Of a DNA stretch of 64,000 nucleotides, positions 1 through 11,829 are shown in pieces. The notes below the pieces were generated by a model. That model saw nothing but the letters and a program-made list of their open reading frames with translations, made no database searches and was not told the DNA's origin. This stretch comes from Flectonema sp. DT1601 (Eukaryota > Euglenozoa > Diplonemea > Diplonemida > Diplonemidae): NCBI GenBank assembly GCA_964019425.1, contig OZ025833.1, forward strand, positions 682,001 through 746,000. The letters run 5' to 3'. The stretch's first letter is position 1; each line of letters opens with the position of its first letter. The position numbers and the translations under genes were made by a program.

Positions 1-281
1 GGGTTGTAAAAATAAACTAATTTGTTTTGGGGAAAGAAATGCCTTTCCCTTTCCAGGGGAGGTCACCTTGTTGCCTTTTTGTTTATCATTTCGAGTTTTC
101 GAAGGGTCTCAAATAGGTTTCAAAAAAAAAAAAAAAAAAAAATTCAACCCAAAATAGTGAATACGGTAGAGTCAACATCCTTTAATGTGGGATATATTTT
201 TTCCCTTTTTCTCTTTTACACCAAAACTATCCATGTCATTCGATTATCCTGGTACACAAGGTGACAGGATGCGAAAATAGA

Positions 282-346
282 ACAGTCTTAACAAGATTAG
301 GTCTGCTGATGTTACTCTATTGGAGTTAACCTAATGTTAGTTTGAC
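282..346 (+). repeat. Dispersed repeat R2, copy 1
   Basis: This segment starts CAGTCTTAACAAGATTAGG and recurs at 32919-32978. The two copies match closely, except that this one carries about 11 extra bases in the middle. The family is unknown. Confidence 0.7.
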
Positions 347-814
347 GCATCAAGTGACATAATGGATTTCCTTTTTGCCTAACATTTCGCACAATGAGTG
401 CGATAATAGAGCAACTGTGCCCCCTTTTTTTTTTAATTTTTTTTTTTAAAACAACAATCACGTCTCTCTCTCTTTTCAGAGAGAAATTTTCTTTATTTTA
501 TATTTTTTTTCTCACTTAAGTAAGGAATAGTTTAAATGCACACATATCCATATTGTTGAAAAGGGGGTTTTACCTCCCTTTTAATCTTTTACACCAGTAT
601 TCTTATGTGAATATATTTACTTATTTCTTTTTATTCTTTTTATTCTTTTTTTTTTTTTTTTTTTTTTTGTTGTACTTAACCTATTTCTTTGTTAGGACTT
701 TTTTTGTACCTGTGGTTGCGCGCAAACAAAAAAAAAAAAAAATGTGAGTAAAAAAAAGTAAAAAAGTGAATTTGGGTCGTTTCTGTTTATTTTGTGTTTC
801 AATTTTCTCCCTCC

Positions 815-970
815 CCATATTCGACAGCACATATGGAATTTTTATCGATACCAACTGTTGATTTCTTATATTGCAACCAGGTTTGGCCGAACCCTATTCT
901 CGTTTTTGCTAGTTTCAAGTTGCTTTCCATTTAATATTAGTATCAAGTTACCTGCCCAAAAATCGTACCA
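815..970 (+). repeat. Dispersed repeat R1, 5' segment copy
   Basis: The motifs ATACCAACTGTTG, a TTTGGCCGAA block and GTTTCAAGTTGCTTT recur in the same order at about 26740-26960, and a shorter diverged copy lies near 51025-51075. Here the fragment sits directly before the first gene and adds an in-frame N-terminal extension that is probably not translated. Confidence 0.6.
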
Positions 971-992
971 GGAATACCTCATTAAAAAAAAA

Positions 993-3900
993 ATGGAAGA
1001 GAATTCCGTTGGAATGGCCAGGGCTTTGGCTTTCTCATATGTTAATCAACTACCTCGAACATCTTGTAATGAGGTACGACAACAAGAAGTTGTTTATGAT
1101 CGTCAAATACTTCTGAATGAACTTTGGTACAGCTACTGTGATAGGACTGATCGACCTGAATGGAAACCCCAAGATTCTCTAAGAGATAAATGGGTCATTG
1201 AGACATGGGAAGAATGGTTAGTAAGAAAGAAAAAACAACAGGGAAACATCGCGGCCTTCTTCAGTGAGATGGCAGCGCGTGGGGATATGGAAGCGAAGAA
1301 GGAACGAGAGAGGGAAGTTCAATCAGAGAAATCAATCCTTCGTATTGAAAAAGAAGAACAGATCCGACAGTCAAAACTACTCCCTAAACTGCACACTCTT
1401 TTAGTTGATTTCGATGAAATGCGTTTGAAATCGGAAGCCTCAGCTCGTCTCAATCTCGAAGACGATGAAACTAAATCCAGAAATGAAATAAAAGAATCCG
1501 AAGACCCAGTTCTGTTATCAATCTTACAATTAGAAAAAGAAGCGTTTGAAATAATTTTATTAAACATCCGGGATCGTGAAGCAGCTGAAGCAGCTAAACT
1601 ACAAGAACAAGAAGATAAAACAAACCTTCAGAATGCTCGTCTTGCGGAAGAGGCTGCGATGGAAGCCGATAAACTAAAACAACAACAAGAAGCCAAATTG
1701 GAAACTGAACGACAAAACGCTCAAGAGGAAAAAGATCGAAAAGTAGCTGAAAGACGTGCAAGAGTAATGGCGGAACGTGAAAAGAGAAGATCCAAAGAAG
1801 AACTAGCGAGGACTCGCAGAGATTCACGAAGACGTTCGAGTGCGAAGATAGATTCCGCCATCCGAGACGCTCGCAGACTAGACGCCAGAAACTGTAGATT
1901 CGACAGACAAGCTGTTGAATTGGAACCTTTCTTGGAACGTCTAAAAAAGAGAGTCTCCGAAGTAAACAGTCAAGAAATGATTGATAAGCTACTCTCTGAT
2001 ACCACATCAGAGTTAGGATTACTTCTATTCGATACCGCTGTTTATATCGCAATCTGTTCTGATGATGAACAGACTCTCAGATATAAATACGCTTCTGATA
2101 ATTGCAGTGAACTTCTTAAAGCGGGAGAAGAGATTCTTGACATCCCTGGAAATCCAACATGTCCGACAGTTACTTGTATGAAAGAGTGTAAGCAAAACTT
2201 ACTTCCGAATGTTCTTAAACAAAGTGAGATAACAATTGTCAGGGTTGGTACTAAAGAAAATGATGGAGAAGGTGATTTCATGGCCACTCCAATAGTTGAA
2301 GCTGGTGGACGAGTCGCAGCAGTAGTCGCATGTGATACGATATTTGCTTTAAATCAACAACAAGAAAATCTACTTCAAGAAGAATCTGACTGCTATGTTT
2401 GTGACAAACAACTTCCTCACGTTCCAATCACAGAAGATATCGAGAATTTCTTCTCAAAAGTAACTTCGATCCTCTCTGAGGCATACATCTTAGGTCGGAC
2501 ACCTGATTTATCATCTTGTCAGCAGTCAACTGGTTCGTTGTACTCTGCGGTGACTTCTTCGTTGTCTAAATTAACAGTCCCACCACAGAATTGTTATATA
2601 GCTACGCTTTCTCGATTGGGTGGTGATACCTTTCAAGTTGTTTCTCAAAATGGTATTAACATAAGTGATAAAGATTACCAAACAGTAACTTTCCCAAATG
2701 ATTATCGAAATGTTGTCGGTCAGCAGTTGGATGACGGAACTGCACCTTCGTTTGGAGTGAAGCCAGACCTTGAAGAACATGTTTTAATTGAGAATGTTAG
2801 TCAAGACTCAAAAGTAATTCCGTACCAACCTACTAAAAAGGGAGGAAGTGACATCACTAAGAAGAATGAATATCTAGCTCTGTTCCCAATCATCTCCTGT
2901 GGTGGTCTAATAGGTGTCGTTGGATTAGAAGCCTCATCAGGATCTCAACTAACAGAAGGTCTGTTGAGACAAATCAAACAAGTTGTAACACAATTATCTG
3001 ATTATAGAGGATTGTTAATAAACTTTAAAATGCGTCACGTGTTTGCTTCCCAATGCGTTCAGTGGTGCGCAGCTCTGTCTGGTTGCAAACATTGCTATCT
3101 CTCTCTACGGTCTGATTTGGTTCGAAAATCGACATCAGACGGACTTGAACTTGCCAACTCATATGAATATATCGCTGCAACTGAAAGTCAAAGTTTTGTT
3201 GTTGGTAATGTTCTTCGTTCTGGTGAAGGTATAACTCACGGAGTTATAGAGAGTGGGGTTTCTGCTCATCATGCGAACGTTTCAAAAGTTTCAGACCCTT
3301 CGATCTTCTTTATAAAGAAGAGTAACAGCGAAGGACAGCTTGCGGTTGTCCCAGTCGGTAAAATAGGAGCCATATACCTAGACACTGTTGGATGGACAGA
3401 AGGTAAGCGTGACCTAACGAAACCAGACATCGCAATGATGGAGAACTCAGCAGCAACGTTACTGAAATTACTGACAGAACTTGACGAAGAAGGTGCCGAT
3501 GCAGAGGATCGATCTGGAACAACTTTAAAGATAGAAAGTGAAGTAAACGCCTCCTGTGTTAGATTCTTAAAGAGAATATGGCAAGATACTACAACAGCTC
3601 TTCATTCAATGGAGAAAGAGCATCTCATGGAGATGTCGCGTTATAATAAACCACCTGAAGCTATTCCTCCAGTCTGCAGCGCTGCTTTTATTATTATGGG
3701 GAAGAAGCCTAAAGCTGTTGCGACATGGGATCAAACAAGAAAATGCATCAAACATTCAGTCATTGAAAAAATGACGAATTTCGATCCGACTAAAACTACC
3801 CCAGCTAAAGCATTCTTTATTAGAGCGAAGAAACTAACGAAGGGATGCACTGTTGACTTTGTGGCGAAGAAAGGATCGGTCCCGGCATCTCTGTTCTTTA

Positions 3901-4109
3901 ATTGGACGTTTGTCAATATTCAACTCCGTTACGCATCAATCTACTTTAGAAAACTACACGCTGATGGACTTTTAGAAGTGGCTGAAGGATCTGGTCCTGC
4001 TGAAGAAAAGGAAGAAGTTCCTTCTGAATTCGGTTCAAGTATAGGCGAAGCACCCACCGAAGATGACCCAGCACTTGAGGACGGTGTTGATGAAGAAGAA
4101 GACGAGTAG
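993..4109 (+). CDS. GAF-like coiled-coil protein (1038 aa)
   Basis: A single 1038-residue reading frame with no visible intron. Residues about 1-90 form a conserved-looking Trp-rich head. About 90-320 are a highly charged, Glu/Lys/Arg-rich coiled coil. About 340-870 look like two or three GAF-type alpha/beta sensor modules, and the tail is acidic and ends in EEEDE. I placed the start at 993 because the frame upstream (from 792) is a dispersed repeat and an AG preceded by pyrimidines lies at 826-827. Large coiled-coil plus GAF proteins are known among flagellar proteins, but I cannot name an orthologue. Ligand binding by the GAF modules is inference. Confidence 0.8.
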   Translation: MEENSVGMARALAFSYVNQLPRTSCNEVRQQEVVYDRQILLNELWYSYCDRTDRPEWKPQDSLRDKWVIETWEEWLVRKKKQQGNIAAFFSEMAARGDMEAKKEREREVQSEKSILRIEKEEQIRQSKLLPKLHTLLVDFDEMRLKSEASARLNLEDDETKSRNEIKESEDPVLLSILQLEKEAFEIILLNIRDREAAEAAKLQEQEDKTNLQNARLAEEAAMEADKLKQQQEAKLETERQNAQEEKDRKVAERRARVMAEREKRRSKEELARTRRDSRRRSSAKIDSAIRDARRLDARNCRFDRQAVELEPFLERLKKRVSEVNSQEMIDKLLSDTTSELGLLLFDTAVYIAICSDDEQTLRYKYASDNCSELLKAGEEILDIPGNPTCPTVTCMKECKQNLLPNVLKQSEITIVRVGTKENDGEGDFMATPIVEAGGRVAAVVACDTIFALNQQQENLLQEESDCYVCDKQLPHVPITEDIENFFSKVTSILSEAYILGRTPDLSSCQQSTGSLYSAVTSSLSKLTVPPQNCYIATLSRLGGDTFQVVSQNGINISDKDYQTVTFPNDYRNVVGQQLDDGTAPSFGVKPDLEEHVLIENVSQDSKVIPYQPTKKGGSDITKKNEYLALFPIISCGGLIGVVGLEASSGSQLTEGLLRQIKQVVTQLSDYRGLLINFKMRHVFASQCVQWCAALSGCKHCYLSLRSDLVRKSTSDGLELANSYEYIAATESQSFVVGNVLRSGEGITHGVIESGVSAHHANVSKVSDPSIFFIKKSNSEGQLAVVPVGKIGAIYLDTVGWTEGKRDLTKPDIAMMENSAATLLKLLTELDEEGADAEDRSGTTLKIESEVNASCVRFLKRIWQDTTTALHSMEKEHLMEMSRYNKPPEAIPPVCSAAFIIMGKKPKAVATWDQTRKCIKHSVIEKMTNFDPTKTTPAKAFFIRAKKLTKGCTVDFVAKKGSVPASLFFNWTFVNIQLRYASIYFRKLHADGLLEVAEGSGPAEEKEEVPSEFGSSIGEAPTEDDPALEDGVDEEEDE

Positions 4110-4615
4110 TCAAAACTTTTATTTTGTTTTATTGATATGCTGTCCTTCAACCTGCTACACTTTGCTGGGGTGTTTTTTTTTTTTTTTTAAAATAACAAAT
4201 AACAAATTATTTTTTAATGTCGTCGAAAAGGCATTAAATACTATTGTTTTGTGAAAAAAAAAAAAAAAAAACTATGTTTTTTTTTTAAACTTTATGTTCT
4301 CTCCTTCTGGGGGTGACGACCTTAACGACAAGTATTACAAAAAACTTGTGTCTGAAGTAATTTAGTCTCACGAGTATTTTGTGTTTTCCTCTTCTTTTTT
4401 TCCCCCCTTTTCTTCTTTCAACCTAATCCCCATATATTTATGTAAATATTTTTTCTGTTATTCATGTTTTGGTTACTCTGGTTTAGGATGTCTTTTTAAT
4501 GGAAAAAAAAAAAAAATTGAAAAATTTTCTTTTTTTCACCACAGCGGTAATCTCAGCGACTGAGAGGAGAGAGAAATAACTATTTGAGTTCAGAGATTTC
4601 AACGCCACACACAAC
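4110..4615. other. Spacer with A/T tracts
   Basis: The spacer between the first and second genes has T and A homopolymers at about 4173-4188, 4254-4270 and 4502-4515. A T-rich tract ends in CACCACAG near 4543 and is a plausible SL acceptor for the next gene. Nothing else is recognised. Confidence 0.5.
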
Positions 4616-5324
4616 ATGCAAGACGTTACTCACCTCGCAATGGCGAGTGAGTTGACCGCTGGGAAAGAACAACAGCACACTGTCGGTTTTGATATGTTGT
4701 CAGCCCTAACAACTACAAAATCAGACAAACCTGAAACTACCGTATGTTTTTTTAATATTATTTATTATTTCTTAAAACTTTTACTCAGACTTGAGAAGTA
4801 ACACCAATCCAATCTAAAAACAGGCTCTTCAGATGAAGCTGAGCGGACTTGAGGGCCTTCCTCGTCACACACTTGCTCAACAAAGACAAATTAGAGAACT
4901 AAGGCAACGTATTGGATACGCACTAGCAAGAGAAGCAAAGGAAAAGAAGGAAAGTGGAACGAAAAAAGGTGGAGAAGACCGAAACAGAGATCGAAGAGAC
5001 AGACGAGTCAGAGATGACAGAAACAGCAGAAGGAATCCATCACCAGACAGAAGAAGAAAAAGGGATGATTCATACGACAGCTACAGTGATAGAACACCAG
5101 AGAGGAGAGATCGAAGGAGAGGTGGCAGAGACTACGGTAGAGATCGTGATCGTTATACCAGACCACGTTATTATGACCGCGATTACAACAGATCTCGTAG
5201 ATACTCTTCAAGAAGTCTTTCTCCTTTTGATAATACTCCTCCACGTAGAGAACGTAAAAGAGACTCATCGTCATCTTCAGAACATTTTGAAGCTCCTGAA
5301 GCTCCAGCAACCAGAGAAGATTAA
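4616..5324 (+). CDS. RS/RD-rich putative RNA-processing protein (208 aa)
   Basis: Exons 4616-4741 and 4824-5324. The 82-nt intron (GTATGT...AACAG) is phase 0 and joins in frame. The protein has an acidic, partly hydrophobic N-terminus, a conserved-looking helical block around residues 45-80 (LPRHTLAQQRQIRELRQRIG), then about 110 residues dominated by Arg-Asp, Arg-Ser and Arg-Glu dipeptides with SRSLSPF-type phosphorylation sites. This composition is typical of spliceosome-associated SR-like proteins. I see no RNA-recognition motif. The N-terminal block may define the family, but I do not recognise it. Confidence 0.75.
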
Positions 5325-6367
5325 CTTAGTTTTTTCGTTCTAATTCCTAATTTTCGGTTGTCAAATTCCTCGCGTGGGCAGTTTCATAATAATAAATAAT
5401 AATAAAAAGCGAACAACACAGATGACATTCATAGATTATACTCAAAGATTACAGCAGCTCTTTCATGTGGTTTTATTTTTGAAAAAAAGAATGAGAAATT
5501 ACTCTCTCTGTCTGTCTGTCTCTCTCTCTCTCTATGGTATTATCTAATCAAAAGAAGGGAAAAATAAAAAAAATAAAATAAAATAAACAACAATGTGAAC
5601 ACAGACTGACTGTCATATGTAACTCCTTAAGAATGTAAAAAAGAAAAGAGAACAACACGACAGATGGCAATCTCTCCAGACTCTAACTACAGATGGGAAC
5701 CAATCGAAAATAAAAACCAAACAAACAGACAGCTATTGGAGATCAACATTACAGCAGTAAGTGAACGAAGTAGCAGCACACATACACAAAACAAAACAAA
5801 TAAAAAAACAGCTCGCAATAAGCCGTTTGTTGTGTTTTAAATAATTCAGACCAAACACCTTCCCAACATAACCTGTTCTATTCTCTTTTGATTATCGCAA
5901 TGTGACTTTAACATGTGACGTTGCGTCGTAACTTTAATATCTGAAAACTTGGTAAAAATAAAATAAATAAAACAGTCCCCCTGCCCCCCTGGACAAGGAC
6001 TCTTTTTACAAGGCTTCATAGGCCTGGCTGGATTGAAATAAGATGTGATAACTGATACAGTGTTTAATTGGAAATGAAGTTTATTATTATTATTTTTTTT
6101 ATTATTTATTTTATTTTATTTTACTCCCGTCAGGTGTTCGGGCTGATGAACGTCGTCGTCGCGTTTTGGTATTGTAAATGATTGTGAAGTATTGTGTACT
6201 TTTATTGAAAACTCAATTCACTTAAAAAATAGAAACAATCGATTCTCTGTCTTCTGTGAAAACTAATTCCTTATAAAGCCTTCGGTTGGCCGCCGAGACA
6301 TCTTTTGATTATTTATTTATCTCTGATATACTTTAATACTAACTTAACCCTTTCAGATACCAACAAA
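5325..6367. other. Gene-free spacer with CT/CTGT microsatellite
   Basis: No coding frame is supported. It contains a (CT)n/(CTGT)n run at 5502-5533 and many AATAAA-like A-rich stretches. At its end is TACTAAC, about 15 nt before TTTCAG at 6355-6356, which resembles a branch point plus trans-splice acceptor for the next gene. Confidence 0.55.
5502..5533 (+). repeat. CT/CTGT microsatellite
   Basis: A run of CTCTCTCTG(TCTG)n followed by (TC)n in the spacer after the RS-rich gene. Confidence 0.9.
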
Positions 6368-8651
6368 ATGAATAGTATCCTGCGACTAGTAATCACAATA
6401 CTACTTATTGTAGGCTGTCAATGTGAGTGGGAAGTTGTTATAAATAACACAACAGGGGGATTCTCAGTAGCTGTTGAAGGAATTGAGTGGTTGGGTAGTA
6501 CCAATCCAGCATTTGGAAGTGCGACAGAAGAAGGATGGAGAGACGACTGGGTGATAACCCAGAGAAATGTGTCCTTGAAATCTAACAAACTAATGGGATC
6601 CATCACAGAGCATTGTTTTACTTGGAATAATACGATAGTAACCTGCTATGAAGTGTCTTCAAAAGCAATAATCGCTACTGTCCACTATCCTCAAAATGGT
6701 TGGAATGCAAAACCTGATAATTCCTACTCGGTTCTCTCAGCATTTCCATCGGTTAATTTTACGCGTCCGGTTGGGATTGAACTTGGGTATACTCAGTGGT
6801 GGCATACTTTTATTTTCAGACAAACAATAGAAATTTGGGGAAATTCAGCGAAACAGCCTACGACTGGTCCGGATGCGGGACCGATTGCAGTGTGGGACAA
6901 AGTGATGAATAATACAATCATAATATCACCTCTGACAAATGTGATGTCATCGAACACTAAATTAAGTGGACAGGCCCTACGGTATGGGCTGATGGGAACT
7001 ATTCCCAAACTCCCAGGGGGGTTCACGCACTCAACGCTTCTATACTACAACCCAACAGGTCTACGTAAGGCAATGTTTTCATACGGGTCATTCTTCAGAC
7101 AATTTCACAATAATCCAATAAATCCATTAACATACAACAACGACGTGACTTTATCTCAGTTGGGGTATTCAACTGATCACGGAGCTGCTTATTATTACAG
7201 AACACTTCAAAACAAGACATACGAAGACACAATAATAGAAATCTCAAAGTACTACAAATCTCTTAATATTCCCGTGAAGTATGCACTGCTTGATAGCTGG
7301 TGGTATCAACAAGGTATGATTGTTGTTTATTTTATTTTATTTTATTGATTTCAGTCATCACAAAACAACAACAGGTCACTATGATGGAACAGTCACATGG
7401 AAACCAAAGCCAGGAATCTTCCCTCATGGAATGGGATATGTATCTGAAAAGACTGGATGGAAATTTCAACTACACAACAAATATTGGTCAGCGAACACTA
7501 CCTACGCTACTCAAAACAATGGATCGTATCGTTTTACGATTGAGGGATCGTTGTCTGTTCCAAACGATCAACAATTTTGGAACGACCTATTCAAAAATGC
7601 CACCAAGAACTGGAACATGATTGTATATGAACAAGACTGGCTATACAGTGAATGGATGGGATTAATAAATACTATGCTAGCATCACCAACTAGAGCTGAA
7701 CAATGGCTTTCAAACATAAACAATGCGGCAGCTGTTACTAATACAACGATTCAATTGTGTATGTCTTGGCCTCGTTTTGTTCTTTATGCTGCAGCTAATA
7801 TGCCTCAGGTTACTCAAGTGAGAGCATCTGATGATTACACAGGTGATAATCAATGGTTTATTGGAGTATCGTCCTTGTTTGTATCAGCATTGGGATTCAG
7901 GCCTTCTAAAGACGGTGTTAGAACAACAGTCAGTCAGCCTGATAGACAAGAACCGCTTGCGGAATTGCAGTCTGCTGTTGCTACGATTTCTGGTGGACCT
8001 GTCGCATTAGTTGACAACATAAACTACACCAATCCAGACATTGTCAGAAGGATAATTACTAAATCTGGAAAGCTATTGTCTCCTGACATCCCTGGAGTTA
8101 GCATAGATGAACAACACATAGAATCAGCTTTTATGAACTCAACTGGTTCATTTACTAACGGTGCGGTCATTCATTCAAGCTGCTCATTATTTTCAAAGTA
8201 TGAATGGTACTTCTTAGTAGCCAGTGGATTCTTTTATTCTTATAAATTAAACATTGGGAGGAGTTGTTCTTTTTCAGTCTCAGAATCACAGTTGTGGGAT
8301 GTGTACAACACACTTGATAGTACTCTGGTTGCTTCTAATGTTGTTGAATTTACTATCCCGGTATGTCCTCATGCTGTACACCTGAGATGTAATCACACTC
8401 GCTCACCTGTGTATCAAATAGCTCCGAAATTCAGTTCTGGTTGGTCGATTATTGGAGAGTCTCAGAAGTGGGTTTCATTGTCTCATGCGCGTTTCACATC
8501 TGTCCTTCCAACTGATGTCGGGATTGAGTGTTCTCTCACGGGTATTGAAGGAGAAGAACTTGTCATCCTGTTTGTTGATCCAATGGGAACATTAGTCAAT
8601 AAAACTGTTGTGTTCAATGCCACTGGAAAGGCTGAGGTCTCCGTACCATGA
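6368..8651 (+). CDS. Secreted clan GH-D-like glycoside hydrolase (740 aa)
   Basis: Exons 6368-7313 and 7375-8651, separated by a 61-nt intron in phase 1 (GTATGA...AACAACAG). A T-rich CAG inside the intron at 7354 gives the wrong frame. A signal peptide is clear (residues 1-20, hydrophobic, ending CQCEW), and there are many NxS/T sequons. The core contains a LLDSWWYQ motif, a VYEQDWL motif (Asp about 403) and QVRASDDY (about 466-470). The last resembles the RxSDD acid/base motif of GH36/raffinose-synthase-like enzymes. A beta-sandwich-like C-terminus follows. The likely role is extracellular or lysosomal hydrolysis of alpha-galactosides or related glycans. The exact substrate is unknown. An SL acceptor lies at 6355-6356. 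Confidence 0.8.
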
Positions 8652-8922
8652 AGTATTATGTGAGAGTGCCAACCCTCTGCTATTTAATTGGTTTTTAATT
8701 CTCTACTTGCTGGGCGTATTTACACTTTTTTTTTTTTTTTTTTTTTGCGAAAAATTTTCTTTCATTTCTTTACGTCTGTAACATCTTTCTGCATAACAAA
8801 TATATCTGACTACTGACTGAGTGGGGTAATGTTGATTATTATTTATTAGTTCCTTTTTTTTCTCACCCCCTCAAATCAGAAAAAAAAAAAAAAAAAGAAA
8901 AAAAAAAAAACCTTATAAGAAG

Positions 8923-10508
8923 ATGACGGAGAAGGTTTTCAAGAGACATGCCGTTGGAAAACCATTATCTCAATCATCGTTCTGTTCGAATCCCGATGAA
9001 GAACAGTCTGCAGCAGCTAAGGGTTCATTTCAAGACAACCAACCGGATTACGAAAAAATTAGGTTTTGGAGAGTTCTTTTGATAACTTGGATGGGATACG
9101 CTGCATACGTGATAGCGAGAAAACCATTTAGTGTGGTCAGAATTGAGGTTGAAAAAGAGATTAAAATGACTACAATGATGTCCTCCATGGTCGACACTGC
9201 GTTTTTAACAACTTATTGCTTTGGTCAAATATTTTATTCAGTTTTAAAATCTCGTTGTAGTTCTAAAATTATAATTGGAGTTGGTTTGGCTGGAGCTGCT
9301 TCGTGTACTTTCTTATTCTCATCATCGTCAAATTCTTACTTTATGATATTGTTGTGGGGATTAAATGGAATATTCGAATCATTTGGTTGGCCTTCCTGTG
9401 TCTCTGTAGTAACTCCATGGCTTCATCCAAAAGAAAGAGGTCGTTTGATGGGAATATGGGGATCGTGTCAGGCTGTTGGATCCCTTCTCGGAAATTGGTT
9501 AGTCGCGTCTCTTCTCATGATCGGTTGGAGACAAAGCTACGTCGGTGTCACTGTCGTTGTTGTTATTGTCGCCGTGCTTATATTTTTTTATTTGTATGAA
9601 CATCCAAACAGAGCTGGGTTTGTTTCTCCTTTGCAATGGTCAAAGGGAGTCAGATCAAGTGACCTAACTGGTGACTGTACAATGGATGGTGAATTTATTA
9701 TTTCTGAAGGACTTCCGATGGAGAAATCTGAAAATACAGAAGTTGAGTTGAATCAAATCACTACAATGCAACTTGCGAAACTTCCTGCTGTCCCTGATTT
9801 AGCGATGTCATATTTCTGTCAAAAACTTATAAGGTATTCCTTATTGTCATGGTTGCCTTATTACTTAACTAATGAACTTGGATTTCCACCAGTCGTAGCA
9901 GGTTATGTCGCATCGTCTTTTGACTTTGGTGGAATCATAGGATCGATTGCTTCGGGATTATTCTCTGATTGGTACAAAGGAGGAACCAGACGAGTGCAAG
10001 CCTGTGTGATATATTTAAAATGCGGTACTGCGTATGTTCTTTGTTTTTATTTATTTTTATTTTTATTATTTTTTGAAATTTGGAAAAAAAAAACAAAAAC
10101 AAAAACAAAAACAAAAACAACAACAACAGATCCCTATTACTATTCTCTGTTATGAAAGGTTGGATGGCCTCAAGTGTATTTCTAACATGTACCATCAGCG
10201 CTATGGTTGGGTTCTTCTTCTTTGGTTGTGACACTCTGATGACTGGAGCAACACTTCAGGATCTCGCTGAACGCCTTGAAATCCCCGCACACGCCGGATC
10301 AATCTCGGGTTTCGTTGGTGGCATAGGCTCAATTGGTGCTATATTACAAGGACCAGTTACTGCTTACTTAGCCACTAACTACGGGTGGTCATCAGTATTT
10401 TATTTCTTAATCGTCTTATCTGGTATTGCGATCGCTGCAATGTACAGACCAGCTATGTTTGAAAAAAGATTTGGAGCTACCAACCCTACTAAGGGAGATG
10501 AAGAGTGA
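8923..10508 (+). CDS. SLC37-like sugar-phosphate/phosphate antiporter, MFS (495 aa)
   Basis: Exons 8923-10031 and 10130-10508. The intron (98 nt, phase 2, GTATGT...ACAACAACAG) is T-rich at its 5' end and A-rich at its 3' end. The protein has 12 predicted membrane helices and the family's early YxxYVIARKPFSVVR motif. The signature around 145-190 (WGLNGIFESFGWPS, then GIWGSCQAVGSLLGN) is typical of organophosphate:phosphate antiporters (GlpT/UhpT/SLC37). It probably exchanges glycerol-3-phosphate or hexose phosphate for phosphate. In animals the relatives sit in the ER. Location here is not visible, since the N-terminus is a short polar tail. The likely SL acceptor is at 8878-8879, followed by a purine-only leader of about 30 nt that is nearly all A. 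Confidence 0.9.
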
Positions 10509-11340
10509 AAATAACTCGTCAGGGAAAAAAAAAGCTCCTAAATATGAAACACAAACGAGGTCTTGCTTCCTGATATCTTTGAATATGTTTTGCTACTCCG
10601 AAAAAATATCTTTTTTTTTTTTTTTTTTGCTTTCTAGTCGCTCAGCATCTTTTGTTGCAAAGACAAAGAGCAGAACAACATAAGTGAGGAATGTCAGCAA
10701 ACTATATCCGTAATTTAATATTGGCTCCGAGGACACATGTAGATAACGGTGTGGCTCTTTCATGGGTTTAGGTTGAAGGGTCTGCGAAGGGTCTCTCGGG
10801 ACCTCTCGTGGGCTCGGAAGCCTTCTCGGAAGGGCTCAAAGGTTAACAGAGCTTAACTTTGAAGAGAAACTTACGGGGAAAAAAAAAAAAAAAAAAAAAG
10901 AAACGACCCCCCGGTTGTCGGAGAAATTGTTGTTCCTTTTGAGCTTTAATAATTCAGTATCAAATTACCCCCCTCCTCGATGTTTATCAAAAAGACATCT
11001 CTTTAATTCTATTGAGCAACAAGACAATAAGCATTCTGTCTGATCAGCTTGTCGTTGTTGGTGTGTAATATGACTACTTTGGATAATTGATTTCAAACAA
11101 CAACAAAAAAAAAAAACAACACCTTTTTTTTTTTCATGTTTTATTGAAATGTTAAAATAAAAATTCATTCAACAGGAAAGATATGAAAATCATCACAAAC
11201 AACCTCTTGTGGTGATATTGTTGATATTTGAATCAATCGATAGGAAAAAAAAAAAGAAACAATATAAATACAACACACCAACGCACACATACACCAGGGA
11301 TCTATTCTCATTTAAAAAAAACAAAAAACAAAATATAAAG
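10509..11340. other. Spacer with short GC-richer patch
   Basis: No gene recognised. Around 10770-10850 there is a GC-richer patch with repeated CTCGGAAG and GGGTCT units and a GGTC/GACC inverted pair. The rest is A/T homopolymer. A pyrimidine-poor CACCAG near 11298 could be the acceptor for the next gene. Confidence 0.45.
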
Positions 11341-11829
11341 ATGCCTCTTGCTGACATTGCATGTACCTCCTCGTTGGTAACTCGTCGTTCAGTTTTCAAC
11401 GATGATTGGTTTAGCAATCTGCCAGAAGATATTTTATTCAACATTATATCCTATGCTGGTGGTGTGACTATGATTACCCTGAGAGGTGTTAAGAAGAAAT
11501 GGAGAGACGCACCTGACGGGTTTTGGATCGCAGCGAGACGAGGAGTTTACTGTTCTAATGGAAATGATATTCCGTGGCCTTTAACTAGTGGAGAAGAATA
11601 CTTTAGGATATTATCACTGTCTTCGGTGGACCATAAGCTTCTTGATTCTTATATGAGTCATGCTCCTTGGCCGCTGAATTCGTTTACTGTCCAACCGTTT
11701 ATGTACTTTCTTCAACCACCTGGTGTCGACAAGTTGGTTGATGAGGAGAAGGTTGAGATTGAAGACTCTGTTTGTGTTTATAGAAATGATTTTAAAAAAC
11801 TTATTAAAAAAAATAAAATAATCAGATGA
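11341..11829 (+). CDS. F-box-like protein, paralogue A (162 aa)
   Basis: Residues about 22-60 resemble an F-box (WFSNLPEDILFNIISYAGG and a following basic Trp stretch). After it come two matching motifs: GNDIPWP at about 80 and HAPWPLNS at about 111, then a TVQPFMYFL and PGVDKL segment. The next gene downstream shares this whole order, so the two are tandem paralogues. F-box proteins act as substrate adaptors of SCF ubiquitin ligases. The DIPWP/APWP module would be the substrate-binding part, by inference. I chose the start after an A-rich leader; the frame upstream of it is low-complexity. Confidence 0.75.
   Translation: MPLADIACTSSLVTRRSVFNDDWFSNLPEDILFNIISYAGGVTMITLRGVKKKWRDAPDGFWIAARRGVYCSNGNDIPWPLTSGEEYFRILSLSSVDHKLLDSYMSHAPWPLNSFTVQPFMYFLQPPGVDKLVDEEKVEIEDSVCVYRNDFKKLIKKNKIIR

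Larger units (their letters stand above)
1..992. other. AT-rich upstream spacer with repeat debris
   Basis: No convincing gene. The stretch holds A and T homopolymers (about 121-141 and 646-668), a 65-nt repeat shared with 32919-32978, and a repeat fragment at about 815-970. A pyrimidine-rich tract ends in AG at 826-827 and is the likeliest trans-splice acceptor for the first gene, whose 5' UTR would then contain the repeat fragment. Confidence 0.6.

Noticed and set aside
792-992. N-terminal 67-residue extension of the first gene
   Set aside because: It is a copy of dispersed repeat R1 and carries no conserved signal; the start at 993 fits better.
8216-8279. Intron in the glycosidase gene (GTATGA-like start, TTTTTCAG end)
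   Set aside because: The frame stays open and the acceptor is T-rich, unlike the cis acceptors here.
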